Part shown: one piece after another, positions 8,026 to 16,166 of the stretch
Numbering within the stretch: the stretch's first letter is position 1
How the letters are laid out: each line of letters begins with the position of its first letter
IMG/VR virus record: IMGVR_UViG_3300025138_010289
Location: 1-51,794 of that record
Reading direction: 5' to 3' (one strand)
DNA: 51,794 nucleotides
Source of the DNA: a virus
Translations under genes and position numbers: made by a program
Notes under the pieces: model-generated
What the model was told of the DNA's origin: nothing
Seen by the model: the letters and a program-made list of their open reading frames with translations, nothing else
Databases searched by the model: none

Positions 8026-8937
8026 TTATTTTATTTCTATTAATTTAGCTATTAAAGCCATTATGTTTATTTCTTTGTCAATTCTAAATTGTGAATGATA
8101 TGAGTATTCATTTAAATATACTGTAGCTAACCCTTCATTCCCCGAAGCATAACTTCCAACTTCATCATAAAGAAACCTATATAATTCTTCAAAATCTTTA
8201 ACATTTGAATTTAGTATAATTTGCCTAATAGTCCTCCAATTAGGTTTTGATTTTTTCAATTCTACTAATACTTCATTCATGTAGTTAGAAGATATAATGA
8301 CTGACTTGTCTAATATTATCTCACTATCCTTAGTTGATAATTGAAGAGTATTAAGCATTTTTCTTATATCTGGGTGGTGAGAATTTACTATATTCGCAAG
8401 ATCATTAAGATCGAATTTAGTATTTTCTTTATTTAATATATCTGCTAAATGTCTTGCTACTTCTTGCTTGCTTGGTGGTATTATCTTTAATACTTGACAT
8501 CTTGATTGTAGTGGGTCAATAATCCTCTCAACATAATTACAAGTCATAATAAAACGTGTACTACGTGAAAATTTTTCAATTACATTTCTTAATGACGCTT
8601 GCGCCTGAATTGTAAGGAAATCTGCCTCATCCAATATGACAACTTTAATCTGTCGAAACGAAGCAGTACTTGAGAAAGATGTGACCTTATCCCTAATAGT
8701 TTCAATACCCCGTTCATCAGAAGCATTAATATATAAATAATCGCAGTCCAAATTATTAACAATAAGTTTTGCAAGAGTAGTTTTACCTGTTCCAGCAGGC
8801 CCGTAAAAAATGAAGTTTTGAATATCATCTTGGTCTAAATAGTTTTGTATTTGGTTTTTGATGTGTTCGTTTCCAACATACTCTTCTAGTGTTTTAGAAC
8901 GGTAACGTTCAACTAATAATCCGTGGTCTTTATTCAT
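8026..8937 (-). CDS. 44: Clamp-loader large subunit, gp44-like AAA+ ATPase
   Basis: 303 aa. Walker A GPAGTGKT at residues 46-53, Walker B VVILDEAD around 99-106, and the SRC arginine-finger motif at about 145-147, all in the arrangement of T4 gp44/RFC small subunits; length is close to T4 gp44 (319 aa). ATP binding and hydrolysis by the gp44/gp62 complex opens the gp45 sliding clamp and places it on DNA. A promoter-like TTTGG-N19-TATATTTA ends 4 nt before the ATG, so this gene probably begins a transcript covering gp44, an 88-aa ORF, gp62 and genes beyond. Confidence 0.93.
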   Translation of the reverse strand: MNKDHGLLVERYRSKTLEEYVGNEHIKNQIQNYLDQDDIQNFIFYGPAGTGKTTLAKLIVNNLDCDYLYINASDERGIETIRDKVTSFSSTASFRQIKVVILDEADFLTIQAQASLRNVIEKFSRSTRFIMTCNYVERIIDPLQSRCQVLKIIPPSKQEVARHLADILNKENTKFDLNDLANIVNSHHPDIRKMLNTLQLSTKDSEIILDKSVIISSNYMNEVLVELKKSKPNWRTIRQIILNSNVKDFEELYRFLYDEVGSYASGNEGLATVYLNEYSYHSQFRIDKEINIMALIAKLIEIK

Positions 8938-8941
8938 AACG

Positions 8942-8973
8942 TAAATATACGAAATTGTTTTATAATATCCAAA
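8942..8973 (-). promoter_or_regulatory. Predicted promoter for clamp-loader operon
   Basis: Minus strand: TTTGG (8973-8969), 19 nt, TATATTTA (8949-8942), preceded by TTTCG. This is a full match to the phage's early/middle consensus. Only CGTT separates it from ATG at 8937, predicting a leaderless or near-leaderless mRNA. Confidence 0.75.
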
Positions 8974-9246
8974 TTATATTCCCTGTTGGAACTCTCCATA
9001 TAAAGAAAATGTTTTAGGTTCTTCTATTCTTATTTCTTCTTCTGATGTTTTAATAGCATATAGTTTACTATTTAAAGGAGCTAATCTGTATTCACCTTTA
9101 AATTTTGTTTGATGGTGAAACGCCTCTAAGGTATCAGTTAGTGTTTTAAATACTTCTTTTTTAGGATCACCAACAAGCACCCACTGATCTCCAGGGGGTA
9201 CTCTTTTGGCAATTAGTTCATTATGTTCAACTGTTTTAGTACTCAT
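8974..9246 (-). CDS. Hypothetical protein downstream of groEL
   Basis: 90 aa, not recognised. MSTKTVEHNELIAKRVPPGDQWVLV and ETLTDTL-like helices are followed by a short beta-rich C terminus (YRLAPLNSKLYAIKTSEEEIRI). It overlaps the groEL stop by 1 bp (9246) and its stop abuts the -33 box of the gp44 promoter, so it closes the groES-groEL transcript. No motif suggests a chaperonin partner. Confidence 0.75.
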   Translation of the reverse strand: MSTKTVEHNELIAKRVPPGDQWVLVGDPKKEVFKTLTDTLEAFHHQTKFKGEYRLAPLNSKLYAIKTSEEEIRIEEPKTFSLYGEFQQGI

Positions 9247-10847
9247 TAGAACATTCCGTTTAATTGTGGTTGATTATTTTCTGATTCTTCTTCTACAACA
9301 ACACATTCTGTTAATAATACAGTACCAGCTACAGCAGCTGCATTTTCTAATGCTGTTCTTGTTACTTTAAGTGGATCAATTATTCCATTTTCTTTAAAAT
9401 CTACCATTTTATCTTGTTTAATATCATATCCAGCCCAATCATCACCATCTAATTCTTTTGTAAGAGAATCTATTGTTGAGTTATTGTATCCAGCATTTGA
9501 TAGTATTTGTTGGAATGGTTTTGCACACGCATTATATACAATTTCAGATCCTATACTTGTTGTAAAGTTACCTAATACTTTTCTTGATTTGTATAATGCT
9601 ACCCCACCACCTGGAATTATTCCTTCACTTAAAGCCGCTTGGGTTGCATTTAAAGCATCATCAACTCTATCTTTTTTCTCATTCATTTCGGTTTCGTTAA
9701 ATCCACCTACATGAATAATAGAAACTCCACCTACCATTTTAGCTAAACGGTTTTGTAATTGTTCAGTTTCAAAAGGTGAGTTAGAAGTATCGATTTGACT
9801 TTGAAGACTATCTACTCTAGAATTAATTTCTTTTTCTCCACCTTTACCATCAACTATTGTTGTTTTTGATTTTGATACAGTTACAGCACGAGCCTCTCCA
9901 AACCAATCCCAACTAAACTTATCTAATTTCATTCCTTTATCTTTATCAAATACTACACCATTAGTTAATGTTGCAATATCTTCTAAAACTAATTTTCTTC
10001 TATCCCCAAAATCAGGAGCTTTTATAGCACATACTTTTAATGTACCTCTAGCTTTATTTACAATTAAAGTAGCTAAGGCTTCATTATCAATATCCTCAGC
10101 AATTATAAATAATGATTTATCAGTAGCTGATACTTGCTCCAGAATTGGTAATAATTCCTTTACTTGAGTAAATTTATGATCCGCAATTAAAATATAAGCA
10201 TCCTTTAAAAGACAAGTCATACTATCATTATCAGTAACAAAAAAATGAGATTTATAACCTCTATCTAATTGCATACCTTCAACTGTTTCTAAATAAGTTT
10301 CTCCAGATTTAGACTCTTCAATGTGGACTATCCCATCTCTACCTACTTTTTTCATAGCGGATGCAATTAATTTTCCAACTTCAGGGTCATTATTAGCTGA
10401 TAAAGTTGCTACTTGTTCCAATTGGTCTTCAGATGAAATATCTTCACTAATATTTTTTAATTCATCAATAATTTGTTTAACTGATTTATCAATATCTCTT
10501 TTAATTTGGACTGCATTTTTACCTTCATTTAAAGCCGATAATCCTCCATGAATCATCTCTCTAGCTAATAAAGTTGAAGTTGTTGTACCATCCCCGGCTT
10601 TATCTGCTGTTTTAATTGCTGCTTGTTTTACTAATTTCACTCCTGTTTCTTCAACAGGATCTTTTAAGCTTATACTTTTAGCTACTGTAACTCCATCTTT
10701 TGTGGATTTTACACTTTCATTTGGGGTTGATATTACAGCATTTCTACCGTTTGGTCCTAAAGTACAAACGACAGAGTCTGCTAGGATATCAATTCCTTTA
10801 ACTAATTTTGCTCTGCCTTTTTCTCCTAATTCAATAATTTTTGACAT
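9246..10847 (-). CDS. groEL: Chaperonin GroEL (Hsp60)
   Basis: 533 aa, full length for group I chaperonins (E. coli 548). ATP site intact: LGPNGRNAVI, D51 in KDGVTVAK, and GDGTTTSTLLA at residues 85-94. The C-terminal equatorial segment has DDALNATQAALSEGIIPGGGVAL, including the catalytic Asp region. The C terminus ends QPQLNGMF rather than a long GGM repeat. It should form tetradecameric rings folding phage proteins (in T4, the capsid protein is the key client) with the adjacent GroES. Start is 9 bp from groES stop with an A/T-rich leader and no SD. A short ORF cluster follows. Confidence 0.96.
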   Translation of the reverse strand: MSKIIELGEKGRAKLVKGIDILADSVVCTLGPNGRNAVISTPNESVKSTKDGVTVAKSISLKDPVEETGVKLVKQAAIKTADKAGDGTTTSTLLAREMIHGGLSALNEGKNAVQIKRDIDKSVKQIIDELKNISEDISSEDQLEQVATLSANNDPEVGKLIASAMKKVGRDGIVHIEESKSGETYLETVEGMQLDRGYKSHFFVTDNDSMTCLLKDAYILIADHKFTQVKELLPILEQVSATDKSLFIIAEDIDNEALATLIVNKARGTLKVCAIKAPDFGDRRKLVLEDIATLTNGVVFDKDKGMKLDKFSWDWFGEARAVTVSKSKTTIVDGKGGEKEINSRVDSLQSQIDTSNSPFETEQLQNRLAKMVGGVSIIHVGGFNETEMNEKKDRVDDALNATQAALSEGIIPGGGVALYKSRKVLGNFTTSIGSEIVYNACAKPFQQILSNAGYNNSTIDSLTKELDGDDWAGYDIKQDKMVDFKENGIIDPLKVTRTALENAAAVAGTVLLTECVVVEEESENNQPQLNGMF

Positions 10848-10856
10848 ATTTTTTTT

Positions 10857-11174
10857 TTAAAATGGTAAATCTTTTTCTTCTTCTTCTTTAGCAATTATTG
10901 CTAAAATTTGATTTTCAGGTCCTATGTGGTATTCTTCACCTTCAAAGTTTAATTTCGTAAACCCCATTGTGGGTAATACTACAGTATCTCCTTCTTTTAC
11001 TTGGGTAGGGACAAAATGACCCATTTGAGTTGTTAAACCTGGTCCAACTGCTATAACTTCTCCTTGTTGGTTTTTTTCATTTCCAAGATCAGGAACTACA
11101 ATATTTCCAAATGTTTCTTCTTCGGATTCTATTGGTTTTACTACAACAGCATTAAATAGTGCTTTTAATTTCAT
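10857..11174 (-). CDS. groES: Co-chaperonin GroES-like
   Basis: 105 aa. ALFNAVVVKPIESEEETFGNIVVPD matches the GroES N-terminal strand plus mobile loop, and GEVIAVGPG plus VKEGDTVVLP match the core barrel; the C terminus ends in an acidic EEEEKDLPF tail unlike bacterial GroES. It forms a heptameric lid over GroEL. T4 instead encodes gp31 to work with host GroEL; here the phage carries both partners in the canonical groES-groEL order. A promoter-like TATATTAA lies 18 nt upstream of ATG. Confidence 0.93.
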   Translation of the reverse strand: MKLKALFNAVVVKPIESEEETFGNIVVPDLGNEKNQQGEVIAVGPGLTTQMGHFVPTQVKEGDTVVLPTMGFTKLNFEGEEYHIGPENQILAIIAKEEEEKDLPF

Positions 11175-11192
11175 AACGTATTTATTTTTGGG

Positions 11193-11224
11193 TTAATATA
11201 ATAAAAAAAATTCAATAAAACAAG
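11193..11224 (-). promoter_or_regulatory. Predicted promoter for groES-groEL
   Basis: Minus strand: CTTGT (11224-11220), 19 nt, TATATTAA (11200-11193), then an 18-nt leader to the groES ATG. The same layout (TATATTAA, 17-19 nt leader) occurs at hsp20 and the gp32-like gene. The -33 box sits inside one arm of the 13-bp inverted repeat flanking hsp20. Confidence 0.6.
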
Positions 11225-11233
11225 CTTAGGATG
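11221..11233 (+). repeat. 13-bp inverted repeat flanking hsp20 (arm 1)
   Basis: CAAGCTTAGGATG at 11221-11233 is the exact reverse complement of 11742-11754 on the other side of hsp20. It lies just past the hsp20 stop and overlaps the groES -33 region. Confidence 0.8.
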
Positions 11234-11240
11234 ACTTCTT

Positions 11241-11681
11241 TTATTTTATTGTGATTGTTTTTGTGGTGGTTGTTTCTTCAGAAAAAGGGACTGATATTAT
11301 TAGTAATCCATTTTCCATCTTAGCATCGGCTTTTGATAAATTAAATCGATTAATTACTTTATAACCAAAATTAAATGAACGTTTAGCAATACCTGAATAA
11401 TAATATTCTCGGTTTGGTGGTTGTTCATTTTTGTTAATATAACTAATTCTTAAAACGTCTCCTTCAATAGCTAAATTAATATCCTTTTTAGTTAACCCAG
11501 TACAAGCTAGTTCTAAATGAAGTCCTTTAGGATCTTCATAAACATCTACTGGATGTTTGAGTTTTACTGTTGTTAGAGGGTTAAATGGGGTTTCGGCTTC
11601 GAAAAAGTTTCTGACAAGAATGTCAAAAGGGGTGTGTAATCGTCTGGCTAGACCAGGGTCTATTTCTCGTAATAGTGTCAT
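11241..11681 (-). CDS. hsp20: Small heat-shock protein Hsp20 (alpha-crystallin domain)
   Basis: 146 aa with the start at 11681 (MTLLREIDPG). An ATG at 11744 would add 21 residues, but a TATATTAA promoter-like box lies at 11701-11708, inside that extension, and the extended N terminus covers one arm of an inverted repeat, so the shorter form is preferred. The alpha-crystallin core is clear: DVYEDPKGLHLELACTGLTKKDINLAIEGDVLRIS, FNFGYKVINRFNLSKADAKMENGLLIISVPF, with the C-terminal IxI-like TITIK tail. sHSPs hold unfolding proteins ATP-independently; next to GroES/GroEL it makes a three-member phage chaperone set, as also known in cyanophages for Hsp20 alone. Confidence 0.9.
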   Translation of the reverse strand: MTLLREIDPGLARRLHTPFDILVRNFFEAETPFNPLTTVKLKHPVDVYEDPKGLHLELACTGLTKKDINLAIEGDVLRISYINKNEQPPNREYYYSGIAKRSFNFGYKVINRFNLSKADAKMENGLLIISVPFSEETTTTKTITIK

Positions 11682-11700
11682 AATTCTAAAATTTATGTTT

Positions 11701-11708
11701 TTAATATA
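11701..11708 (-). promoter_or_regulatory. Candidate -7 box for hsp20
   Basis: TATATTAA on the minus strand, 19 nt before the preferred ATG. No TTTGG-like box is found 19 nt upstream (CTCAC is there), so this is weaker than the other sites. Confidence 0.4.
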
Positions 11709-11741
11709 ATACTCGGCTCCCAATTTGGTGAGCTGTTTGTG

Positions 11742-11754
11742 CATCCTAAGCTTG
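11742..11754 (-). repeat. 13-bp inverted repeat flanking hsp20 (arm 2)
   Basis: CATCCTAAGCTTG on the plus strand; exact inverted partner of 11221-11233, 508 bp apart, bracketing hsp20 and its presumed promoter. Confidence 0.8.
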
Positions 11755-11798
11755 CATCAATACATATATAAGAAGAAAGGAAAATCAATAAATTATCT

Positions 11799-12533
11799 TT
11801 AAAATTCATCTTCTACTTTTCTTACAATAAAATATTCACTAGTAGTATTTTCAGAAGTAAAATTAAGTTTCATTAATCCCGTACTAGTTAAATGGATTTC
11901 TCCAGTATCCATATCTTTATTAGCGTACAATATAGATTTAAATAATTCTGAGTTAAATGGCATTTTAACCCCCAGTTCTGTTATCTCACCGGGCAGTTGG
12001 TAAGTAATTTTACTGTCAAATTCTTTAACATCCCCAAATACAAATCTACATACGTTATCCCCATCATCATTCGTAACAGTTTCTACAAACATATTATCTT
12101 CTTCTCTTAATGCATTCTTAGCTTTAATTAAGTTTTCTAGATCCTCTACTTCTAATGGTATTCTATTTTCCCATTTAGGGATATTAACTGTACCTACTTT
12201 ATCAATTAATAAAGGATCTCCTAACCTATATGTTAGATTAAAATTTGGATCTGATATTTTTAGCTTTGTTGGGATCAAATGGTTTTTTTCTAATTCTACT
12301 ATTAAATCCCCATTAGTAATAGAAATTAAATTTTGCAATTTTTTAGTATCAAAAATAGATAAATCACAATTTTCTAATTCAAATTCAGTATGTTCAACAC
12401 TCCCAATAACTTCTTTTGAAGGATCCATAAAATCAATTAGTACTGTATTATTTTTAATACTCCAATTAACTGATTGTACTATACCTAAATGGTATTTATT
12501 TATAATACTTTGTAAAACTAATTTATTTATCAT
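11799..12533 (-). CDS. 45: Sliding clamp, gp45-like
   Basis: 244 aa from the ATG at 12533, whose ATGA overlaps the polymerase stop, the best-coupled start; an upstream ATG at 12578 would overlap the polymerase by 49 bp. Sequence follows T4 gp45: ITNGDLIVELEKNHLIPTKLKI, SDPNFNLTYRLGDP, a central IPLEVEDLENLIKAKNAL helix and the C-terminal beta hairpins LTSTGLMKLNFTSENTTSEYFIVRK. T4 gp45 is 228 aa. It is a trimeric ring giving processivity to gp43 and, in T4, coupling late transcription to replication. Neighbour genes (polymerase upstream, loader downstream) agree. Confidence 0.88.
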   Translation of the reverse strand: MINKLVLQSIINKYHLGIVQSVNWSIKNNTVLIDFMDPSKEVIGSVEHTEFELENCDLSIFDTKKLQNLISITNGDLIVELEKNHLIPTKLKISDPNFNLTYRLGDPLLIDKVGTVNIPKWENRIPLEVEDLENLIKAKNALREEDNMFVETVTNDDGDNVCRFVFGDVKEFDSKITYQLPGEITELGVKMPFNSELFKSILYANKDMDTGEIHLTSTGLMKLNFTSENTTSEYFIVRKVEDEF

Positions 12534-13468
12534 AAGTTGAAAAATGTTTGTTGGTAAGGGTTTAAATTTAATGACCATTCTAAATCACTATAAAAACCTT
12601 CTAATTTATTTAATAATACACTTTCAAAAATTTTCTTTCTATCTGCATATTCCTCAATGAATGTACGCATTTTATCTGGGTAATCCCACTCTAAAAGAGC
12701 AATTGCTTCAATATTATATGGGTTTGTTTTTAAATAAATCCATTTAATTTTATCCCCTTGAGCTATTTCACTATGTACTCTATGTAGATTCCAAAATCTT
12801 AATAAATCATTGTAAATAATAGTAGCCTTAACTGCAGCAGGGGCGCCTTTACCTATTTTAGAAAATATTTCTCCCGATCTCGCTTTACGTTCAGTATATT
12901 TATTTAACTTTTTTACTGATGTAGGGTTAGCTAAATCTGATAAAGGGATAGTTCCATCTAATATATCGGTTCTAAATTTCTTTACTTTAGCATCTAGTAT
13001 CTCCTTATCAACCCCCTCTAAAGAACTTAAAACTAATTCTTTAAAAAATTTACCAAATTTAGGTGGGAAGTTAGCTTTTTTAAATTCTAAACCTTTAATA
13101 TCAAACTTATTAGTTTTAATACCTTCTTCTCTAGTAATGTATTGTGTATACCTTCTAGTAGCCCTAATATAACCTGATCTTAATACACATTCATTTTTAA
13201 AGTCAATTCTTTGATTTTCAGGATTATGTTGATTAAATGATTGTTTAGTTATTTGTTTTAAAATTGGACCTACCATAGTTTGACTTGCAATAGCTAACTT
13301 TTCTGTTAAATCATCCTTCTCTTCATTTGACATTTTATCAAAATTAGGGTGGAGTTTCTTTAATAAAGGTTCTGCATGGAAATAATTACTATCAGTATCT
13401 ATATAGACACAATAATTATTTTTTTCTTTATCACATACAAATTCAGGTGTATCCTCTAAGTGCTTCAT
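12530..13468 (-). CDS. 43B: DNA polymerase gp43, C-terminal part (palm motif C and thumb)
   Basis: 312 aa. VYIDTDSNYF at residues 21-30 is the family B motif C (DTD) found in the palm; the rest matches the thumb region by size. A TAA codon sits immediately before the ATG in frame, so it is an independently initiated polypeptide, not a readthrough product. Together with the 588-aa upstream part it makes 900 aa, practically the length of T4 gp43 (898 aa). The two polypeptides must assemble, since motifs A and B are in the other part. Split gp43A/gp43B polymerases are known in some Aeromonas T4-like phages. Confidence 0.9.
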   Translation of the reverse strand: MKHLEDTPEFVCDKEKNNYCVYIDTDSNYFHAEPLLKKLHPNFDKMSNEEKDDLTEKLAIASQTMVGPILKQITKQSFNQHNPENQRIDFKNECVLRSGYIRATRRYTQYITREEGIKTNKFDIKGLEFKKANFPPKFGKFFKELVLSSLEGVDKEILDAKVKKFRTDILDGTIPLSDLANPTSVKKLNKYTERKARSGEIFSKIGKGAPAAVKATIIYNDLLRFWNLHRVHSEIAQGDKIKWIYLKTNPYNIEAIALLEWDYPDKMRTFIEEYADRKKIFESVLLNKLEGFYSDLEWSLNLNPYQQTFFNL

Positions 13469-13499
13469 TTAATTGAATTGTATAAGTTGTACTTTAAAA

Positions 13500-13760
13500 T
13501 TAATTCCATTGGTCTGGGTTGTGGGGTTTTGCTGGTTTTTCCCATTCACCTTTACTATTTCTTAATTGTTTTTCTGATTTCTTTATATCAAATACATAAT
13601 TTCTAACTTTAAGCTTCCCTCCTTGCTTTAGCATTTTTCTAAAATGAAGTTCTTCTTTTTCATTAAAGTCTTCTGCTATTTTTAGAATTTCTTCTTTAGT
13701 CATTTGAACATCATTTAAATAAATAGTATGTTCTTTCCTTATTGATTGTTTACTTAACAT
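13500..13760 (-). CDS. 86-aa ORF inserted between the two polymerase genes
   Basis: 86 aa, not recognised. Basic and helical: TIYLNDVQMTKEEILKIAED, EKEELHFRKMLKQGGKLKVRN, YVFDIKKSEKQLRNSKGEW. Starts inside the last codons of gp43A (ATG at 13760, gp43A stop at 13754) and ends 31 bp before gp43B. No LAGLIDADG, GIY-YIG or HNH motif is visible, so I cannot call it a homing endonuclease. It may be a remnant of the element that split the gene or a bridging subunit. Confidence 0.75.
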   Translation of the reverse strand: MLSKQSIRKEHTIYLNDVQMTKEEILKIAEDFNEKEELHFRKMLKQGGKLKVRNYVFDIKKSEKQLRNSKGEWEKPAKPHNPDQWN

Positions 13761-15520
13761 AATTCTAATTTTATTTTATCTTCCATTACATCATTAAAAT
13801 AATCATTTATGGCTTTAGCTGAGTCTTGGATTAATCTTTGACCTGTTAAAGTAATTGATTCTGCTAATAGAATATTTCCATATCTAAAAGCACCAAGAGC
13901 AGTAGCACCATATAAACTATTTAATAAAATCTTCATTGTATATTGCTTCATATGAAGTTGAGCTGCTAATTCTTTATTACCTGATTTTTTAGCTTCTTTC
14001 ATTTGGTTCTTATACATAACCCTTTCATTAAACCATTTTTTTAGAATAGTTGATAATACTGATTCAGTTTTAGAACTAAACATAACACCATTTGCTGATA
14101 TAGTCCATTTATTCTTTTCAATATGATGTATTAAATCCTTAACTTTTAAGGGGCGAGTTATCCCATCCTTATTGTTTTTATAACTAATAATACTTAATTC
14201 TTTATTTGAATCCATTTGTTTTAAATCTGATAGGGCATATCTACAATTCCAAACTTCTTTACCTTCATAATTAACCTTTTTTTCATTAAAGGGTAAATCA
14301 ACTCTACCTACCATAGTTTCATTTCCTATATTTACAGTCATTATGATAGTAGGATATAGTGAAGTGAAATCTAAATCAAACATATTATTATATATTCCTG
14401 CTTTAGGGCAAAATAAATAACCACCTGCATATGAAGGTTTATTACCATTTGGATCCCTTGGGGGCATTTTACCTTTTTTAGGTGGGATTATTCCTTTACC
14501 TAATAAGTAAGCAGATATAGCACCATCTTGTGTTTTAGTATTTGCATATACTTCCTCATAATTATGTTTACCCTTATGAGATAGATTTTTTACTAAAGAA
14601 ATATATTCTAACTTTTTATTAAGTTCAACTAATATTTCAACATCACGAAAATTGTATTGAATAAACTTATCAATGTCAGTTTCATATAATCTATCTAAAT
14701 TTCCTTCATAATCAACTTTCCCGAGTTTAACGTATTTTTCTCCTATAGCCTGCAGACGCATTGAAGGTTCATCGGCCCACGAAAATTTAATGTGTAAACG
14801 CATATAATCTAATGATTGTACACCACATATCTGTAAATATTGTCCTCCTCTTTCAGTTATTAACCAAGGTGTTTCTCTAATATACCCAATTGGTGAGAAA
14901 TATTTAGTAATATCTTTACCTAAAATTTTATTACATCTATGAACTAAATAAGGAATATCAAAATAATCACTATTCCAACCTACTATAATATCAGGTTCAA
15001 TTTCATTCCATTTAGTTATAAACTTACTAAGTAATTCTTTTTCATCACTACAAGATGTAATTATTTTATTTTTAAATTTTTTACTTGATATCTTATTATC
15101 TGGGTCTAAAATAAGACAACCCCATTCATCCCCCATATCATCGTAATAGGCAATAGATGTTACTTTTTTAGGAGCAGACCTAATATATTCAGGTGTTAGG
15201 GCATCTCCCATTTCAGTTTCAATATCAAAGTATAATATTTTATGAGTAGTAGATGTTTCATCATTAGTACCATATTTTTCAATTAAGAATTTTTGGTAAG
15301 GAGGCATATCATGAAAATGAATACCCTCAGATTCATTATTCCAATCAAGAGTCTTCATTAAAGGTTCATTTTTTAACCCTATATGTGTTGCCTTTGATTC
15401 ATCACATTCTTTATAAGCATGGTTCCTCCAATTTTCAATTTTTTCATGGCCCTCATCTGTCCATAAATCAATATTAAAAGAATTAAAACCTGATTTTCTT
15501 GCAAAACATTTTTTAAACAT
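13754..15520 (-). CDS. 43A: DNA polymerase gp43, N-terminal part (exonuclease and palm motifs A/B)
   Basis: 588 aa. Family B motifs in order: ExoI YFDIETEMGD (D99, E101), ExoII GWNSDYFDIPYL (around 181-192), ExoIII YNFRDVEIL (D293), motif A FDLDFTSLYP (D384) and motif B KILLNSLYGAT near the end. The protein stops after ESITLTGQRLIQDSAKAIND..., just before where motif C would follow; motif C is encoded in the separate downstream gene. This is the replicative polymerase with 3'-5' proofreading. Start overlaps the MazG-like gene by 8 bp. Confidence 0.95.
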   Translation of the reverse strand: MFKKCFARKSGFNSFNIDLWTDEGHEKIENWRNHAYKECDESKATHIGLKNEPLMKTLDWNNESEGIHFHDMPPYQKFLIEKYGTNDETSTTHKILYFDIETEMGDALTPEYIRSAPKKVTSIAYYDDMGDEWGCLILDPDNKISSKKFKNKIITSCSDEKELLSKFITKWNEIEPDIIVGWNSDYFDIPYLVHRCNKILGKDITKYFSPIGYIRETPWLITERGGQYLQICGVQSLDYMRLHIKFSWADEPSMRLQAIGEKYVKLGKVDYEGNLDRLYETDIDKFIQYNFRDVEILVELNKKLEYISLVKNLSHKGKHNYEEVYANTKTQDGAISAYLLGKGIIPPKKGKMPPRDPNGNKPSYAGGYLFCPKAGIYNNMFDLDFTSLYPTIIMTVNIGNETMVGRVDLPFNEKKVNYEGKEVWNCRYALSDLKQMDSNKELSIISYKNNKDGITRPLKVKDLIHHIEKNKWTISANGVMFSSKTESVLSTILKKWFNERVMYKNQMKEAKKSGNKELAAQLHMKQYTMKILLNSLYGATALGAFRYGNILLAESITLTGQRLIQDSAKAINDYFNDVMEDKIKLELC

Positions 15521-16163
15521 TATCTAATTCCTTTTGTGTAAAGAATTTAGTTAAATTAGGCCTAAAGTAATTTATTGATTTCATTACTTTACGATCTCTT
15601 GTTCTATAAACAACAAATCTAGTTCCTACCTGTTCAAAATGACATGGCTCAGCTTGTTCTTTAGCACGGAGGGTGACAGTTTCCATTGCTTCTTTCTCAG
15701 TGAGGCAAGACTTAGACATATTTGATTCTTGTACTTCTTGATAGGCTGGCCATATCTTATCCTTAAGGCCATGTAACATGGTGCCGTTCCCAAGGGAAAC
15801 ATAAGCAATATCACACAAAGCATCCAAAACTTCCACGATGTCTCCGTTTTCGCAAGCTTGTCTATATTCTTCCAATTCTTCAAGTATAAAGTCGTATACG
15901 AATTGCCATTCTTTTTTTTCCGGTATTGTTGGTTCATAATTATTAGGTTTACCAAACGTTCTATTGAATTCTTCTACTTCGTTTACAAAATCAACATCCG
16001 TTTGCATTTCAGGATAGAAATCTAATTGTGTTTGATTGACATCCATTCCTGTTAGTTCCTTATAGTAAGGATTTATTTCCCCAGTTTGGGGATCATATTT
16101 AGGTACCTGATATACTGTATCTTTAGTTTGTCGGTACTCATCTAGTGATCTATTTCTATTCAT
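15513..16163 (-). CDS. MazG-like nucleotide pyrophosphohydrolase
   Basis: 216 aa. The central QFVYDFILEELEEYRQACENGDIVEVLDALCDIAYV carries the all-alpha NTP-PPase signature E..E....-D...D of the MazG/HisE superfamily. An about 85-residue N-terminal extension and a C-terminal region (SKSCLTEKEAMETVTLRAKEQ, GTRFVVYRTRDRKVMKSINYF) are also present. Such proteins hydrolyse (d)NTPs to monophosphates; in phages they may clean the dNTP pool or alter alarmone levels. Situated between FolE and polymerase. Substrate not predictable. Confidence 0.75.
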   Translation of the reverse strand: MNRNRSLDEYRQTKDTVYQVPKYDPQTGEINPYYKELTGMDVNQTQLDFYPEMQTDVDFVNEVEEFNRTFGKPNNYEPTIPEKKEWQFVYDFILEELEEYRQACENGDIVEVLDALCDIAYVSLGNGTMLHGLKDKIWPAYQEVQESNMSKSCLTEKEAMETVTLRAKEQAEPCHFEQVGTRFVVYRTRDRKVMKSINYFRPNLTKFFTQKELDNV

Positions 16164-16166
16164 AAC

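Noticed and set aside
8589-8828. 79-aa alternative frame inside gp44.
   Set aside because: It is a same-strand shadow of the AAA+ gene.
13500-13760. Homing endonuclease between polymerase halves.
   Set aside because: No LAGLIDADG, GIY-YIG or HNH signature can be found in the 86 residues.
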